In this document: one piece after another, positions 42,115 to 50,569 of the stretch
Layout: every line of letters begins with the position of its first letter
Position numbering within the stretch: position 1 is the first letter of the stretch
Assembly: GCA_036375715.1 (NCBI GenBank)
Contig: DASVBS010000064.1
Location: 1 to 64,000 of the forward strand
DNA from: Longimicrobiaceae bacterium
Lineage (GTDB): Bacteria > Gemmatimonadota > Gemmatimonadetes > Longimicrobiales > Longimicrobiaceae
DNA: 64,000 bases
Direction: 5' to 3'
The notes under the pieces: model-generated
Databases searched by the model: none
The model's input: only the letters and a program-made list of their open reading frames with translations
Told to the model about the DNA's origin: nothing
Position numbers and translations under genes: made by a program

Positions 42115-42213
42115 GCGACGAAACCGCGCTCGGCCTGCAACCGCATCATCCTGCTCCTATCAGAATTGGGAGCAGCAAGATACGGCCGCCGGGCAGCGGA
42201 TCGCCAGCGCGCT

Positions 42214-42876
42214 TCAGGTTTCGAGCGGAGCAGCGCGGGGAGCGCTCCCACCCCGCTCCTCGGTCTCACCGCACACGGCGACCGAGCGCCGCAGCGCGCG
42301 AGCCTCGAGCTCGAAGAACAGCACACCGAGCGCAAGAGGCAGGGAGAGCACGATGGCGAGGTCGGCGACGTTGCCGGGGGGGAGCCAGAGATCACCCCAG
42401 CGGAAGGAGAGAAAATCCGTCACCCGCCAGTGGAGCACCCGCTCTCCCAGGTTGCCCATCATTCCCCCGGCCACCATCCCCAGGAAGAGCCACGCCCACT
42501 TGCGGCGATGTGGCAACAATCGATGCCCTCGCGCAAGCACGCCGATGAGGAGGATGGCCGCGATGCTGGCGTAGATCGACAGCATCACCTTGCGGGCCCC
42601 CAGCGGAAGATCGCCGTGCAGACCGAGGATCAGCGCGGGGTTCTGAACGTGCCAGAGGGCCACCCGGTCGGACACGACGCGCAGCTGATCCAGGGGGACA
42701 GTCTCGGCCACCACCCACTTCATCGCCCAGTCGAGCAACGCGATCGGAAATGCGATCGCCATCACCCGCGCCCAACCCAGGTTCGGCTCGTAGTCGGTGC
42801 GGCGACGGCCGCCCCGACGCCTCCAGCGCCGCTCCCCGGTGACCGCCGCGACGAATTGTCTCACCAATCGAATCAT
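42214..42876 (-). CDS. lspA: Signal peptidase II-like membrane protein
   Basis: A 220-residue protein with a basic N-terminal extension ('RRWRRRGGRRRTDYEP') and four membrane segments. The two LspA aspartates appear in 'GNLGERVLHWRVTDFLSFRW' (Asp in VTDF) and 'PPGNVADLAIVLSLPLALGV' (Asp in NVAD), near residues 145 and 163. LspA cleaves prolipoprotein signal peptides, and several lipoproteins are encoded in this window. The N- and C-terminal extensions of about 35 and 30 residues are longer than usual, so a paralogue is possible. Confidence 0.78.
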   Translation of the reverse strand: MIRLVRQFVAAVTGERRWRRRGGRRRTDYEPNLGWARVMAIAFPIALLDWAMKWVVAETVPLDQLRVVSDRVALWHVQNPALILGLHGDLPLGARKVMLSIYASIAAILLIGVLARGHRLLPHRRKWAWLFLGMVAGGMMGNLGERVLHWRVTDFLSFRWGDLWLPPGNVADLAIVLSLPLALGVLFFELEARALRRSVAVCGETEERGGSAPRAAPLET

Positions 42877-43287
42877 GCGACCTCGTTCGGAACAGGCGCC
42901 CCCACCCCTGCGGGACTCCTGGTGTCGAGCGCAGCCTCAAGATGCGCGCCGGAGCCCGCGGACGCACCACCTCCGACCGCGGGAAGCATACCCCTCCTGT
43001 CGGATCCGTGCCACGGCATCGACGCCACAGAACGGCCCCCGCGCGTAGGCAAAGCGGCACAAGCGCGGAGATAGTTCGCAAACTTCCGTTCAGAGGGCGC
43101 TGAGGTGGGAGGGTATGCGACCTGCTTGAGCAGCGCGCTGGCTCAGCCGCCGCGGGTCGGCCGCGGGGCGAGCAGCTGCTACCTACCTCGCAGTACCCAT
43201 TCGGCTCCAGGTCCACACGGCTCCAGGCCCTTCGACCGACTCGGCTCGAGTCGACGATTCCCTACCCCGATCGCTCCGAGGACTGCT
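42877..43287. other. 411-bp divergent intergenic region without recognised gene
   Basis: Separates lspA-like (minus) from the CsgG/TPR lipoprotein gene (plus). Open frames here have no family similarity. Two small perfect hairpins are visible: CCGCGG (43150-43155) / CCGCGG (43161-43166) and CGACTC (43237-43242) / GAGTCG (43248-43253). I found no good -35/-10 pair for either gene. Confidence 0.6.
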
Positions 43288-44646
43288 TTGGCCGATCTCT
43301 CAAGGTTTCGACAGCGACCTACCTCCGCATTACTCCCGCTGGCCACCTGCCATTTCCTGATCGTCGTCCTTCTCTGCACCGGGTGCAGCGGGGCCCAGAG
43401 CGGGGTTCCCTCCCCCTCGCCCGAAGAGATTCCCTCGCTCGAGGCGGAGCTGGCGCGGAGACAGAACGAGGTTGCGACGAAGGTGCGGCTGGGCGCGGCG
43501 TACCGGGCGGCCGGTCGGCCCGATCGCGCGCTCGCGCTGCTGCAGGAGGCACAGAAGCAGGATCCGCAGAACGGCGGGGCGGTGCTCTTCCTCGGCCTGA
43601 CCCTGGAAGACCTCGGCGAGTTTGCGCGGGCCCGCGAGCTCTACCAGGCGTACCTGGCGCTGGGCGATCCCTCGCCCCTTCGCGCCCGCGTGGAGCGACG
43701 CCTCCCGCTGCTGGCGCGGCGAGAGCTGCAGGCGGCGGTCGCGCGCGCGATCGCGGGTGAGGTAGCGCTCGCGGAGGCCCCTCCCCGGCCGGGAACCGTA
43801 GCGGTCTTCCCCTTCTACCTGGCGAGCTCCGACACGGCGCTGAGCCCGCTCTCCCTCGCCATGGCGGAGATGCTCATCACCGACCTCTCCCAGACGGAGC
43901 GGCTCATCGTGCTGGAGCGCACCAGGGTGCAGTTCCTCCTCGACGAGCTGGGTCTCGAGGGCGCCGGGCTGGTCGCCCCGGAGACCGCGGCTCGCGGCGG
44001 TCGCCTGCTCGGGGCGGAGCGGCTCGTTCAGGGGACGCTGGGGGGTGGCGGTGAAGCGGAGATCCGCTTCGACGCCGCCCTGGTGAGCGCAACGTCGGGG
44101 GAGGCTGGGATGGAGCAGGGACAGGGGCCGGCCTACGCGGCATCCGCGCCCGGCAATGTCGTGCACATCACCGAGGAGGACGCTCTCCCGCGCCTGTTCG
44201 ACCTCGAGAAGCGGCTCGCCCTGCGGATCTTCGACGCCATGGGCATCGAGCTCACCCCGGCCGAGCGGGAGCGGGTGAACCGCCGTCCCACCGAGAACCT
44301 GCAGGCGCTGCTCGCCTACGGCCGGGGTCTGCGTGCGGCCGACGCCGGCGACTTCAGGGCCGCCGCCCTCCAATTCCGGGAGGCGCTGAGGCTGGACCCC
44401 AACTTCACAGCCGCCCGGATGCGGGCCGAGGAGGCGGAAAGACTCGCCATCGCCAGCCTGGAGACCACCAACGACCTGGCCGAAGCAGGCGCTTTCGAGA
44501 CCCGGCTGCCGGTGGCCTTTGGACCTCTCGACCTGTTCGTCCCCGGCGTGGGTCCGCGCGACCCCGCCCAGGAGATCATGGGCACGGAAGGCTTCGAGCC
44601 CGCCACTGTCGTCGAGGTGATCATCAATCGGCCGGGAGGTCTCTGA
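43288..44646 (+). CDS. Lipoprotein with TPR and CsgG/FlgO-like domain
   Basis: Started at TTG 43288 (GAGGA five bases upstream); the frame continues to 43105 but only this start gives a signal peptide with lipobox 'VVLLCTGC' (Cys33). The 452 residues contain TPR-like repeats near 45-115 ('VRLGAAYRAAGRPDRALALL'), a CsgG/FlgO-type domain near 165-285 ('LAMAEMLITDLSQTERLIVL', then 'RTRVQFLLDELGL') and another TPR near 355-400. CsgG-like domains form or gate outer-membrane assemblies. First gene of a three-gene envelope operon. Confidence 0.85.
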   Translation: MADLSRFRQRPTSALLPLATCHFLIVVLLCTGCSGAQSGVPSPSPEEIPSLEAELARRQNEVATKVRLGAAYRAAGRPDRALALLQEAQKQDPQNGGAVLFLGLTLEDLGEFARARELYQAYLALGDPSPLRARVERRLPLLARRELQAAVARAIAGEVALAEAPPRPGTVAVFPFYLASSDTALSPLSLAMAEMLITDLSQTERLIVLERTRVQFLLDELGLEGAGLVAPETAARGGRLLGAERLVQGTLGGGGEAEIRFDAALVSATSGEAGMEQGQGPAYAASAPGNVVHITEEDALPRLFDLEKRLALRIFDAMGIELTPAERERVNRRPTENLQALLAYGRGLRAADAGDFRAAALQFREALRLDPNFTAARMRAEEAERLAIASLETTNDLAEAGAFETRLPVAFGPLDLFVPGVGPRDPAQEIMGTEGFEPATVVEVIINRPGGL

Positions 44647-45860
44647 TGAGCAAGTTCGCGATCCGGCGGATCGGGACGCTTCTCAGCGCTGTCACGATAG
44701 TTGTCACGGCAGGGCTTCCGGGCGGGAACGTGGCCGCAGCTCAGCTCCCCTCGGCTGGAATCGACGCCGGGATCGGCGCGGGGATCAATTTCGAGAGCTA
44801 CGACTTCTCCAGCGCCGAAGCGGTGGGCATGGAGCGGCTCTCGCTGCGCACCATCCCGCTCACTGCCGGGCTCCGTCCGGCCCGCTGGCTGACCCTGGAG
44901 GTAGCCGGCGCCCACGCGACCGGCGTGCTGCGCCGTGCGGATGGTAGCGACTCGGAGATCAGTGGCTTCACCGACACCGAGGTGCGCGCCACGGTGCCGT
45001 TCGGCTCGGGAAAGACCACCTTTTCGCTCACCGGGCTCGTGGTGCTCCCGACCGGAGTGGAGTCGCAGAGCCCGGACGAGGTGGCGGTCGCAGGGGTCGT
45101 CGCGGCCGACCTGCTCCCCCTGCGTATCTCCAGCTGGGGGGGCGGCGCGGGTTACGCCTTGAGCGCCGCAGCCGCGCGTTCGATCGGCGACTTCAACGTG
45201 GGGCTGAGCGCCGGCTACCGCGTCGCCAGCGAGTACGACCCGCTGGACGAAGGCTCGTTCACCTTCCGCCCCGGCAATGAGCTGCGCCTGCGCGCGGCGA
45301 TCGATCGGAACGTCCGTGGCCAGTCCAAGGCTTCGCTCTACGCCACCCTGTTCACCTATGATCGCGATCGGCTGAACGGGGCGAACCTGTATGACTCCGG
45401 CAATCGCATTCAGGTCGTCGGATCGTACGCCTTCCCGCTGGGGATGGCCGGCTCCGCGATCGCCTATGCGGGGGTGATGCACCGCGCTCGGGGGAATGTC
45501 GTGGATCCCCTGCGCGTGGGAGCGATCACCACCACCGCCGATCTCCCCTCTCAGCAGCTCTACCTGCTTGGAGGCGGCAGCCGCCTTCCTCTCGGCCGGC
45601 ACCGCCTTCTTCCATCCGTTGATATCCGGGTGTTCCGCCGCGAGGACGGCATCGGCCAGGGCTACGTCCTGGGTCTCGGGACTGCCGCCGAGCTGCGCCT
45701 GAGCGGGTTCAACTCCGAGGTGACGGCTTCGGTGGACCGGGGTGTCGTGCTGGTGCCGTCGATCACCTTTCGCTTCGGAGAGCTGATGCTGAGCGACGAT
45801 CGGGACAGCCGTCTCACCGGGCTGCAGATCGGCATGGCGATCCGCGGAGGTGCCCGATGA
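44646..45860 (+). CDS. Predicted outer-membrane beta-barrel protein
   Basis: A 404-residue protein with a signal peptide ending 'GGNVAAAQ' near 33. The rest is alternating short beta strands with Gly/Ser turns ('VGLSAGYRVASEYDPLDEGS', 'IDRNVRGQSKASLYATLFTY', 'NSEVTASVDRGVVLVPSITF'), consistent with a 12-16 stranded barrel, though no named family is recognised. Its ATG shares one base with the previous stop (TGATG) and its stop overlaps the next gene by 4 nt, so it is coupled with both neighbours. Confidence 0.72.
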   Translation: MSKFAIRRIGTLLSAVTIVVTAGLPGGNVAAAQLPSAGIDAGIGAGINFESYDFSSAEAVGMERLSLRTIPLTAGLRPARWLTLEVAGAHATGVLRRADGSDSEISGFTDTEVRATVPFGSGKTTFSLTGLVVLPTGVESQSPDEVAVAGVVAADLLPLRISSWGGGAGYALSAAAARSIGDFNVGLSAGYRVASEYDPLDEGSFTFRPGNELRLRAAIDRNVRGQSKASLYATLFTYDRDRLNGANLYDSGNRIQVVGSYAFPLGMAGSAIAYAGVMHRARGNVVDPLRVGAITTTADLPSQQLYLLGGGSRLPLGRHRLLPSVDIRVFRREDGIGQGYVLGLGTAAELRLSGFNSEVTASVDRGVVLVPSITFRFGELMLSDDRDSRLTGLQIGMAIRGGAR

Positions 45861-47752
45861 GTCTCGGTTCTCGCCGGTGGTTGGTCACGGCGACGCTCTG
45901 CTTCGCGGCAATGGCCTGCGATTCCGGTCTGTTCGTCGAACCGGCCGAGGACGCACCCGCCATCCGGATCTCCTACTCGCTCTCCGAAGCAGCGCGCATC
46001 ATTGCCGGGGGAGGAGCGGCGGCGTTCGAGGCAGCGGATGGCGTACGCATCCGTGTGCTGCGCGAGGAGGCGGCGGTGCTCGATACGCTGGTCTCCTTCA
46101 CTCCGGCCGAGGAGACACGCATCGGGCTCCAGCTCCCCTCCTCGGCCGCAGGCCCAGCCGTCGTGGAGGTCGGGATCCTCAACGGGGAGGATCTTCTGTT
46201 TCACGGGACCGCTTCGGCGGATCTCGCCCGGGGAGCAACGACCCCGATCGAGATCAGCCTGGGGCCCGTGCCGCATCACGTCGAGATCGATCGCGCCGTC
46301 CAGCGGATCGAGCTCGGAGATACCCTGTTCCTCACGGGCTCTCCGGCCTTCGCCACCGGGCACGCGATCGCGGGCGAGCTGTCGTGGTCGGCGAATCCGG
46401 ACGGCCTCGTGGAGCTCGACCGCACCTCCGGACGGCTGATCGCAAAGCAGGAGGGCGCGACCCGCATCACCGGCACCTTCGGGGGCCTCAGCGACACGAT
46501 GACGATCACCATCCGGTCCGAGGTGGCGAGCGTGTCGCTGTCGGTCGCCCAAGAGATCGAGGTCGGCGAGACGACTCAGGCTGAGGTGGAGGTCTTCGAC
46601 AAGCGCGGCAACCTACTTGACCGAACCGTCGAGTGGAGCAGCTCCAACACCGGGGTGGCCACCGTGGACGCAGCCGGCCTGGTTCGCGGGCTCTCCGCGG
46701 GCGAGACACGCCTCTCGGTGAGTGCCGAGGGCAAGAGCGACAGCGCGCCGCTTCGCGTGGTGGAGCCGTGCGTGCCCGCCCCTCCGCCGCTGGAAGAGAA
46801 TGGATTCCGGGTCTCCGGCGTGGTCGCGCGGGCGGCGGGATTGCTGGTGGATGTCGTCCTGAACCCAATCCTGGTCGATGGCCGACCGGTGAGAGGGCTG
46901 ACCGCGGAGAACTTCCAGGTATATGAGGACGAGTGCGTGCGGCCCTTCACGGTGACGACGTCGGAGGGTGCGGTGGGCGTGGACCTGGTTTTCATCCAGG
47001 ACCTCTCCGGTTCGATGGGCGGGGCGATCACCGGTGTGCGCAACAGCGTGATCTCCTTCGCCGAGCAACTGGTCGAGCGGGGGCTGGATATCCGGATCGG
47101 GTCGGTGGGCTACTCCGGACCCTCCACCATCCCCAGCACGCCCGCGGGAAGTCCCGATGAGTTCCTCGGGCCGGTTCAGGACCTCACCACCCCCGAGGTC
47201 TTCCGCAAGCACGTCGAGGCCGAATGGGTGGCCACGGGCGGTGGAGATGCGCCGGAGAATGGGCTGGAGGCGATCGAGTACGCCCACCGGATGCTCTCCT
47301 GGAGGCCTGGCGCCACCCGGGTGATGATCCTGATCACGGACATCAGCCTTCACTGGAGCGGGTCGTTCTGCGGCTGTTCCGACCAGACCATCGAGAGCAT
47401 CGCCGAGTTGATCGGAGAGAGCACCGTGGTGCACTCGGTTGCGCCCGCGATCGAGGAGATTCGTACTGCCGACGGAGGGGTCGATCCATGGGTGCTCGCC
47501 GACGCGACCGGCGGCGTGCGGCTCGTTCTCAACCCCAACGGCACGGTCGACCTGAACGCCCTCGACATCGAGTCGGTGCTGGCCGAGACGATCCGCCTGA
47601 CCTTCGAGTCGGCCAGCGAGGCGAACGTGCCGCACGACTTGCGGGTGCGGGTGACGCTACCGGGCGGGGTTCAGTCCGAGTTCGTCGCGGACGGGGTGCG
47701 GTACGATCCGCTTGCGCCGGAACTGAAGACGGCACGGATACCGCGGCGGTAG
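45857..47752 (+). CDS. Surface lipoprotein with Ig-like (BIG2) and von Willebrand A domains
   Basis: A 631-residue lipoprotein: lipobox 'LCFAAMAC' (Cys21). A beta-sandwich region spans about 30-155. Two BIG2-like domains span about 155-310 ('GELSWSANPDGLVELDRTSG', 'VEWSSSNTGVATVDAAGLVR'). A von Willebrand A domain spans about 375-560 with MIDAS 'DLVFIQDLSGSMGG'. A Cys pair in 'SGSFCGCSDQ' may be a disulfide. VWA domains usually bind metal and partner proteins. With the barrel and CsgG lipoprotein it suggests a cell-surface complex. Confidence 0.85.
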   Translation: MSLGSRRWLVTATLCFAAMACDSGLFVEPAEDAPAIRISYSLSEAARIIAGGGAAAFEAADGVRIRVLREEAAVLDTLVSFTPAEETRIGLQLPSSAAGPAVVEVGILNGEDLLFHGTASADLARGATTPIEISLGPVPHHVEIDRAVQRIELGDTLFLTGSPAFATGHAIAGELSWSANPDGLVELDRTSGRLIAKQEGATRITGTFGGLSDTMTITIRSEVASVSLSVAQEIEVGETTQAEVEVFDKRGNLLDRTVEWSSSNTGVATVDAAGLVRGLSAGETRLSVSAEGKSDSAPLRVVEPCVPAPPPLEENGFRVSGVVARAAGLLVDVVLNPILVDGRPVRGLTAENFQVYEDECVRPFTVTTSEGAVGVDLVFIQDLSGSMGGAITGVRNSVISFAEQLVERGLDIRIGSVGYSGPSTIPSTPAGSPDEFLGPVQDLTTPEVFRKHVEAEWVATGGGDAPENGLEAIEYAHRMLSWRPGATRVMILITDISLHWSGSFCGCSDQTIESIAELIGESTVVHSVAPAIEEIRTADGGVDPWVLADATGGVRLVLNPNGTVDLNALDIESVLAETIRLTFESASEANVPHDLRVRVTLPGGVQSEFVADGVRYDPLAPELKTARIPRR

Positions 47753-47768
47753 GGTTGGAGTACCCGCC

Positions 47769-49304
47769 TCAACTTCGCATCAGCCGATCCAACGACCGGT
47801 ACTGAATCGCCTCCGCCACATGATGGGGCCGGATGTCCGGCGTGCCCTCGAGATCAGCAATGGTCCGAGCGATCTTCAGGATCCGATGGTAGGCCCGCGC
47901 CGAGAAGCCTAGCCGGTTGATGGCGCCTCTCAGAAGCCTCTCACTCGCCTCACCGATGGGGCAGAACTCGCGGATCTCCCGCGGCCGCATGTGGGCATTC
48001 GCGAAGAGGCCCCGCCGGCCATTGAACCTCTGCCGCTGGATCTCCCGCGCGGCGGTCACCCGCGCCCGGACCGCCTCCGACGGCTCTCCCAGGCGCTGAT
48101 CCGATAGATCCCGGTAGCGCACCGCCGGAACCTCGACGTGCAGGTCGATGCGGTCGAGCAGCGGCCCGGAGATGCGGGAGAGGTAGCGCTGCACCACCGG
48201 AGGAGGACACTTGCACGCCCGTGTCGCGTCGCCGTGAAAACCGCAGGGACAGGGATTCATCGCGGCGGCCAGCATGAAGCGCGCGGGATAGGTGAGGCTG
48301 AAGTTCGCCCGCACGATGGTCACCTCCGACTCCTCCAGCGGCTGCCGGAGCACCTCCAGCACGTTGCGGCGGAACTCCGGCAGTTCGTCCATGAACAGGA
48401 CGCCGTGGTGCGCGAGCGACACCTCCCCGGGCTTGGGAATGGTCCCACCGCCGATCAGCCCCGCGTCGGAGATGGTGTGGTGCGGCGCGCGGAAGGGGCG
48501 GAGCTGGACCAGCGGACAGGCGGGCTCGAGCAGGCCGGCGACGGAGTGGATCTTGGTGGTCTCGAGCGCCTCCTCCAGCGTCAGCGGCGGGAGGATCGTC
48601 GGGATGCGGCGCGCGAGCAGGGTCTTGCCCGACCCGGGCGGCCCGACCATCAGGACATTGTGCCCTCCAGCCGCCGCCATCTCCAGCGCCCGCTTGACGT
48701 GCTCTTGCCCCTTCACGTCCGCGAAGTCCACCGGGAAGACCGGAGGTGCGCTCGTGTACCGCGCGGCGGAGCCCGCCACGGTGGCAAGGTCTCCGCTACC
48801 GTCCAGGAAGCGGGCTACCTCGAGCAGGGTTCCGGCGCTCCGCACCTCGATCCCGTCCACCACCGCCGCCTCGGCCACGTTCTCCGCGGGCAGGACCAGC
48901 CCGCGCAACCCGGCCTCGCGCGTGGCCACCGCCACCGGCAGCGCACCGCGCACCGGTCTCAGCCGCCCGTCGAGCCCCAACTCTCCCAGGAGCACATACT
49001 CCCGCAGACGTAAACCGGAGATCTGGCGCGTCCCCGCCACGATGCCGATGGCGATCGGCAGGTCGAAGGCGCTCCCCTCCTTGCGCACGTCCGCGGGCGC
49101 CAGGTTGACCGTGATCCGCCGCGGGGGCAGGAGGAAACCGCTGTTCTTGATGGCCGCCACCACCCGGTCCTTTCCCTCTCGCACCGCCCCCTGCGCCAGG
49201 CCGACGGTGGCAAAGTTCGGCAGCCCGTTGGCCACATCGGCCTCGACGCTGACGATGTAAGCGTCGATCCCCAGAACGGCGCCGGACAGAGCGCGTGCAA
49301 GCAC
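47769..49304 (-). CDS. comM: YifB/ComM-family Mg chelatase-like AAA ATPase
   Basis: ComM is a hexameric helicase for branch migration in natural transformation. From GTG 49302-49304 (VLARALSGAVLGIDAYIVSV) the 511 residues match the family. The N-terminal lon-like domain is at 1-165 ('NGLPNFATVGLAQGAVREGK'). AAA+ Walker A is 'VLMVGPPGSGKTLLARRIPT' near 215, Walker B 'LAHHGVLFMDELPEF' near 297. The Cys-rich 'AMNPCPCGFHGDATRACKCP' near 350 is diagnostic. An earlier start at 49439 is unlikely. Confidence 0.94.
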   Translation of the reverse strand: MLARALSGAVLGIDAYIVSVEADVANGLPNFATVGLAQGAVREGKDRVVAAIKNSGFLLPPRRITVNLAPADVRKEGSAFDLPIAIGIVAGTRQISGLRLREYVLLGELGLDGRLRPVRGALPVAVATREAGLRGLVLPAENVAEAAVVDGIEVRSAGTLLEVARFLDGSGDLATVAGSAARYTSAPPVFPVDFADVKGQEHVKRALEMAAAGGHNVLMVGPPGSGKTLLARRIPTILPPLTLEEALETTKIHSVAGLLEPACPLVQLRPFRAPHHTISDAGLIGGGTIPKPGEVSLAHHGVLFMDELPEFRRNVLEVLRQPLEESEVTIVRANFSLTYPARFMLAAAMNPCPCGFHGDATRACKCPPPVVQRYLSRISGPLLDRIDLHVEVPAVRYRDLSDQRLGEPSEAVRARVTAAREIQRQRFNGRRGLFANAHMRPREIREFCPIGEASERLLRGAINRLGFSARAYHRILKIARTIADLEGTPDIRPHHVAEAIQYRSLDRLMRS

Positions 49305-49421
49305 AACCGGGCGGGTGCGAGACTGGACTTCGATGCCCCGAACGGAGCGGTGGTCGAACCTTATACCACCATACCGACCCCGAATGGAGCGATGGAAGCC
49401 GTCGTTTCCCGCCCAACGAAT

Positions 49422-49456
49422 CAGGGGGCGCGATGACACAAACGTCGCGCCCCCTG
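49422..49456 (-). terminator. 12-bp perfect hairpin after the cupredoxin-like lipoprotein gene
   Basis: Stem CAGGGGGCGCGA (49422-49433) / TCGCGCCCCCTG (49445-49456) with an 11-nt loop, 22 bp after the gene's stop codon. It lacks a T-tract on either side, so it is a structural terminator candidate only. Confidence 0.5.
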
Positions 49457-49478
49457 AAAGCAGCTTCGCCGCACCCCC

Positions 49479-50354
49479 CTACATCACCGTGAACTGCAGC
49501 ATCATCCCCTTGTAGGTGTGGGGCTCGCCGTCCGCCCCGGGAACGGGACAGAGGATCGCGTACTCTCCGGGCGTGAAGTCGACGGTGAAGGTGCCACTCT
49601 GCCCCGGCGCGATCGCCGAAATGCCGCCCAGGAACTCAGCCGGCGGCGGCCCCTGCATGTTGTGGATCCAATTGTTGACGTCCTGCACCGTTTTCCCGGG
49701 AGCGAGGCGAGCGACCACCACCTCGTGCGGTTCCGTGGACGTGGTCTCGTTGACCGCCCGGATGGTATGCTTGCCGGCAGTGACCTCCCGATTCATCTGG
49801 AAGGCATAGTCGCGCAGCGTGACTTCGACGTCGGCGGCAGGCTCGGCTCCGGCGCTGGGACCGTCGCGCACCGTGATCTCTTTCACCATCCCCTTGAACA
49901 CGTGCGGAACGCCGTCCGGCGAGGGCACGAGGCAGATCAGCGCATACTCACCCGGAGTGAGCTGCACGGTCGCGTTCGACGACGCTCCGGGCATGGGGGC
50001 ATTCGGGCCTCCGGCCCACGTGGCAATGCCGTCGATCGGCCGCCCATCACGCAGTGCGGCCACCAGCTCCGTCACCGTCCTTCCCTCCTCCAGCCGGAGC
50101 AGGGTCAGGTGATGCGCTTCCGCCCCGTGGTTCGCAAGGTGGAAGGTGACCCAGCCGGGATCCAGCTCATCGGGCGATTCGAAGGAGTAGTCGACGGCGC
50201 CGACCTCTACTACCTGCGGCTCGGATGCGGACGCGGAGCTGGCGCTCGCGGCGGATGTATCTTCCGCGGAGCCACCCGCGGAGTCGGCCTGGCCACAAGC
50301 ACAGACGAGCACCGGCACGGCCAGCAGAACGGCGAAGCGGGAGGTTCGGGACAT
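49479..50354 (-). CDS. Lipoprotein with two tandem cupredoxin-like domains
   Basis: From ATG 50352-50354 (291 residues). Lipobox 'PVLVCAC' with Cys20, then a Ser/Ala-rich linker. Two homologous halves follow: residues about 45-160 and 175-291, each ending in a block of similar form ('PGEYALICLVPSPDGVPHVF', 'PGEYAILCPVPGADGEPHTY') with Cys and His spaced as in mononuclear copper proteins. 'HLTLLRLEEGRTV' and 'HEVVVARLAPGKTV' align too. A Met that would complete a type 1 site is uncertain ('KGMVKEI', 'KGMMLQF'). It may bind copper or be a redox-inactive sensor. Confidence 0.78.
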   Translation of the reverse strand: MSRTSRFAVLLAVPVLVCACGQADSAGGSAEDTSAASASSASASEPQVVEVGAVDYSFESPDELDPGWVTFHLANHGAEAHHLTLLRLEEGRTVTELVAALRDGRPIDGIATWAGGPNAPMPGASSNATVQLTPGEYALICLVPSPDGVPHVFKGMVKEITVRDGPSAGAEPAADVEVTLRDYAFQMNREVTAGKHTIRAVNETTSTEPHEVVVARLAPGKTVQDVNNWIHNMQGPPPAEFLGGISAIAPGQSGTFTVDFTPGEYAILCPVPGADGEPHTYKGMMLQFTVM

Positions 50355-50569
50355 GGCGGGATCGCGGAGAGAGGTGATGGAATTGGCCAGCGCAGGCCAG
50401 CGAGAGCAGTAGCAGCCTCCCCGGAGCGGCCTGCACGCGCAGGCGAGCGGCCTCGCCTGCGCGGTCAGGGAGTGCCGCCGTGGGGCCCGGAGCACAACAC
50501 CTTCGACGTGGCCAATAGTGGCCGGCTACACGCCCATCAGGCAAGAACTTCGATTGCCCCGGGCCACCC

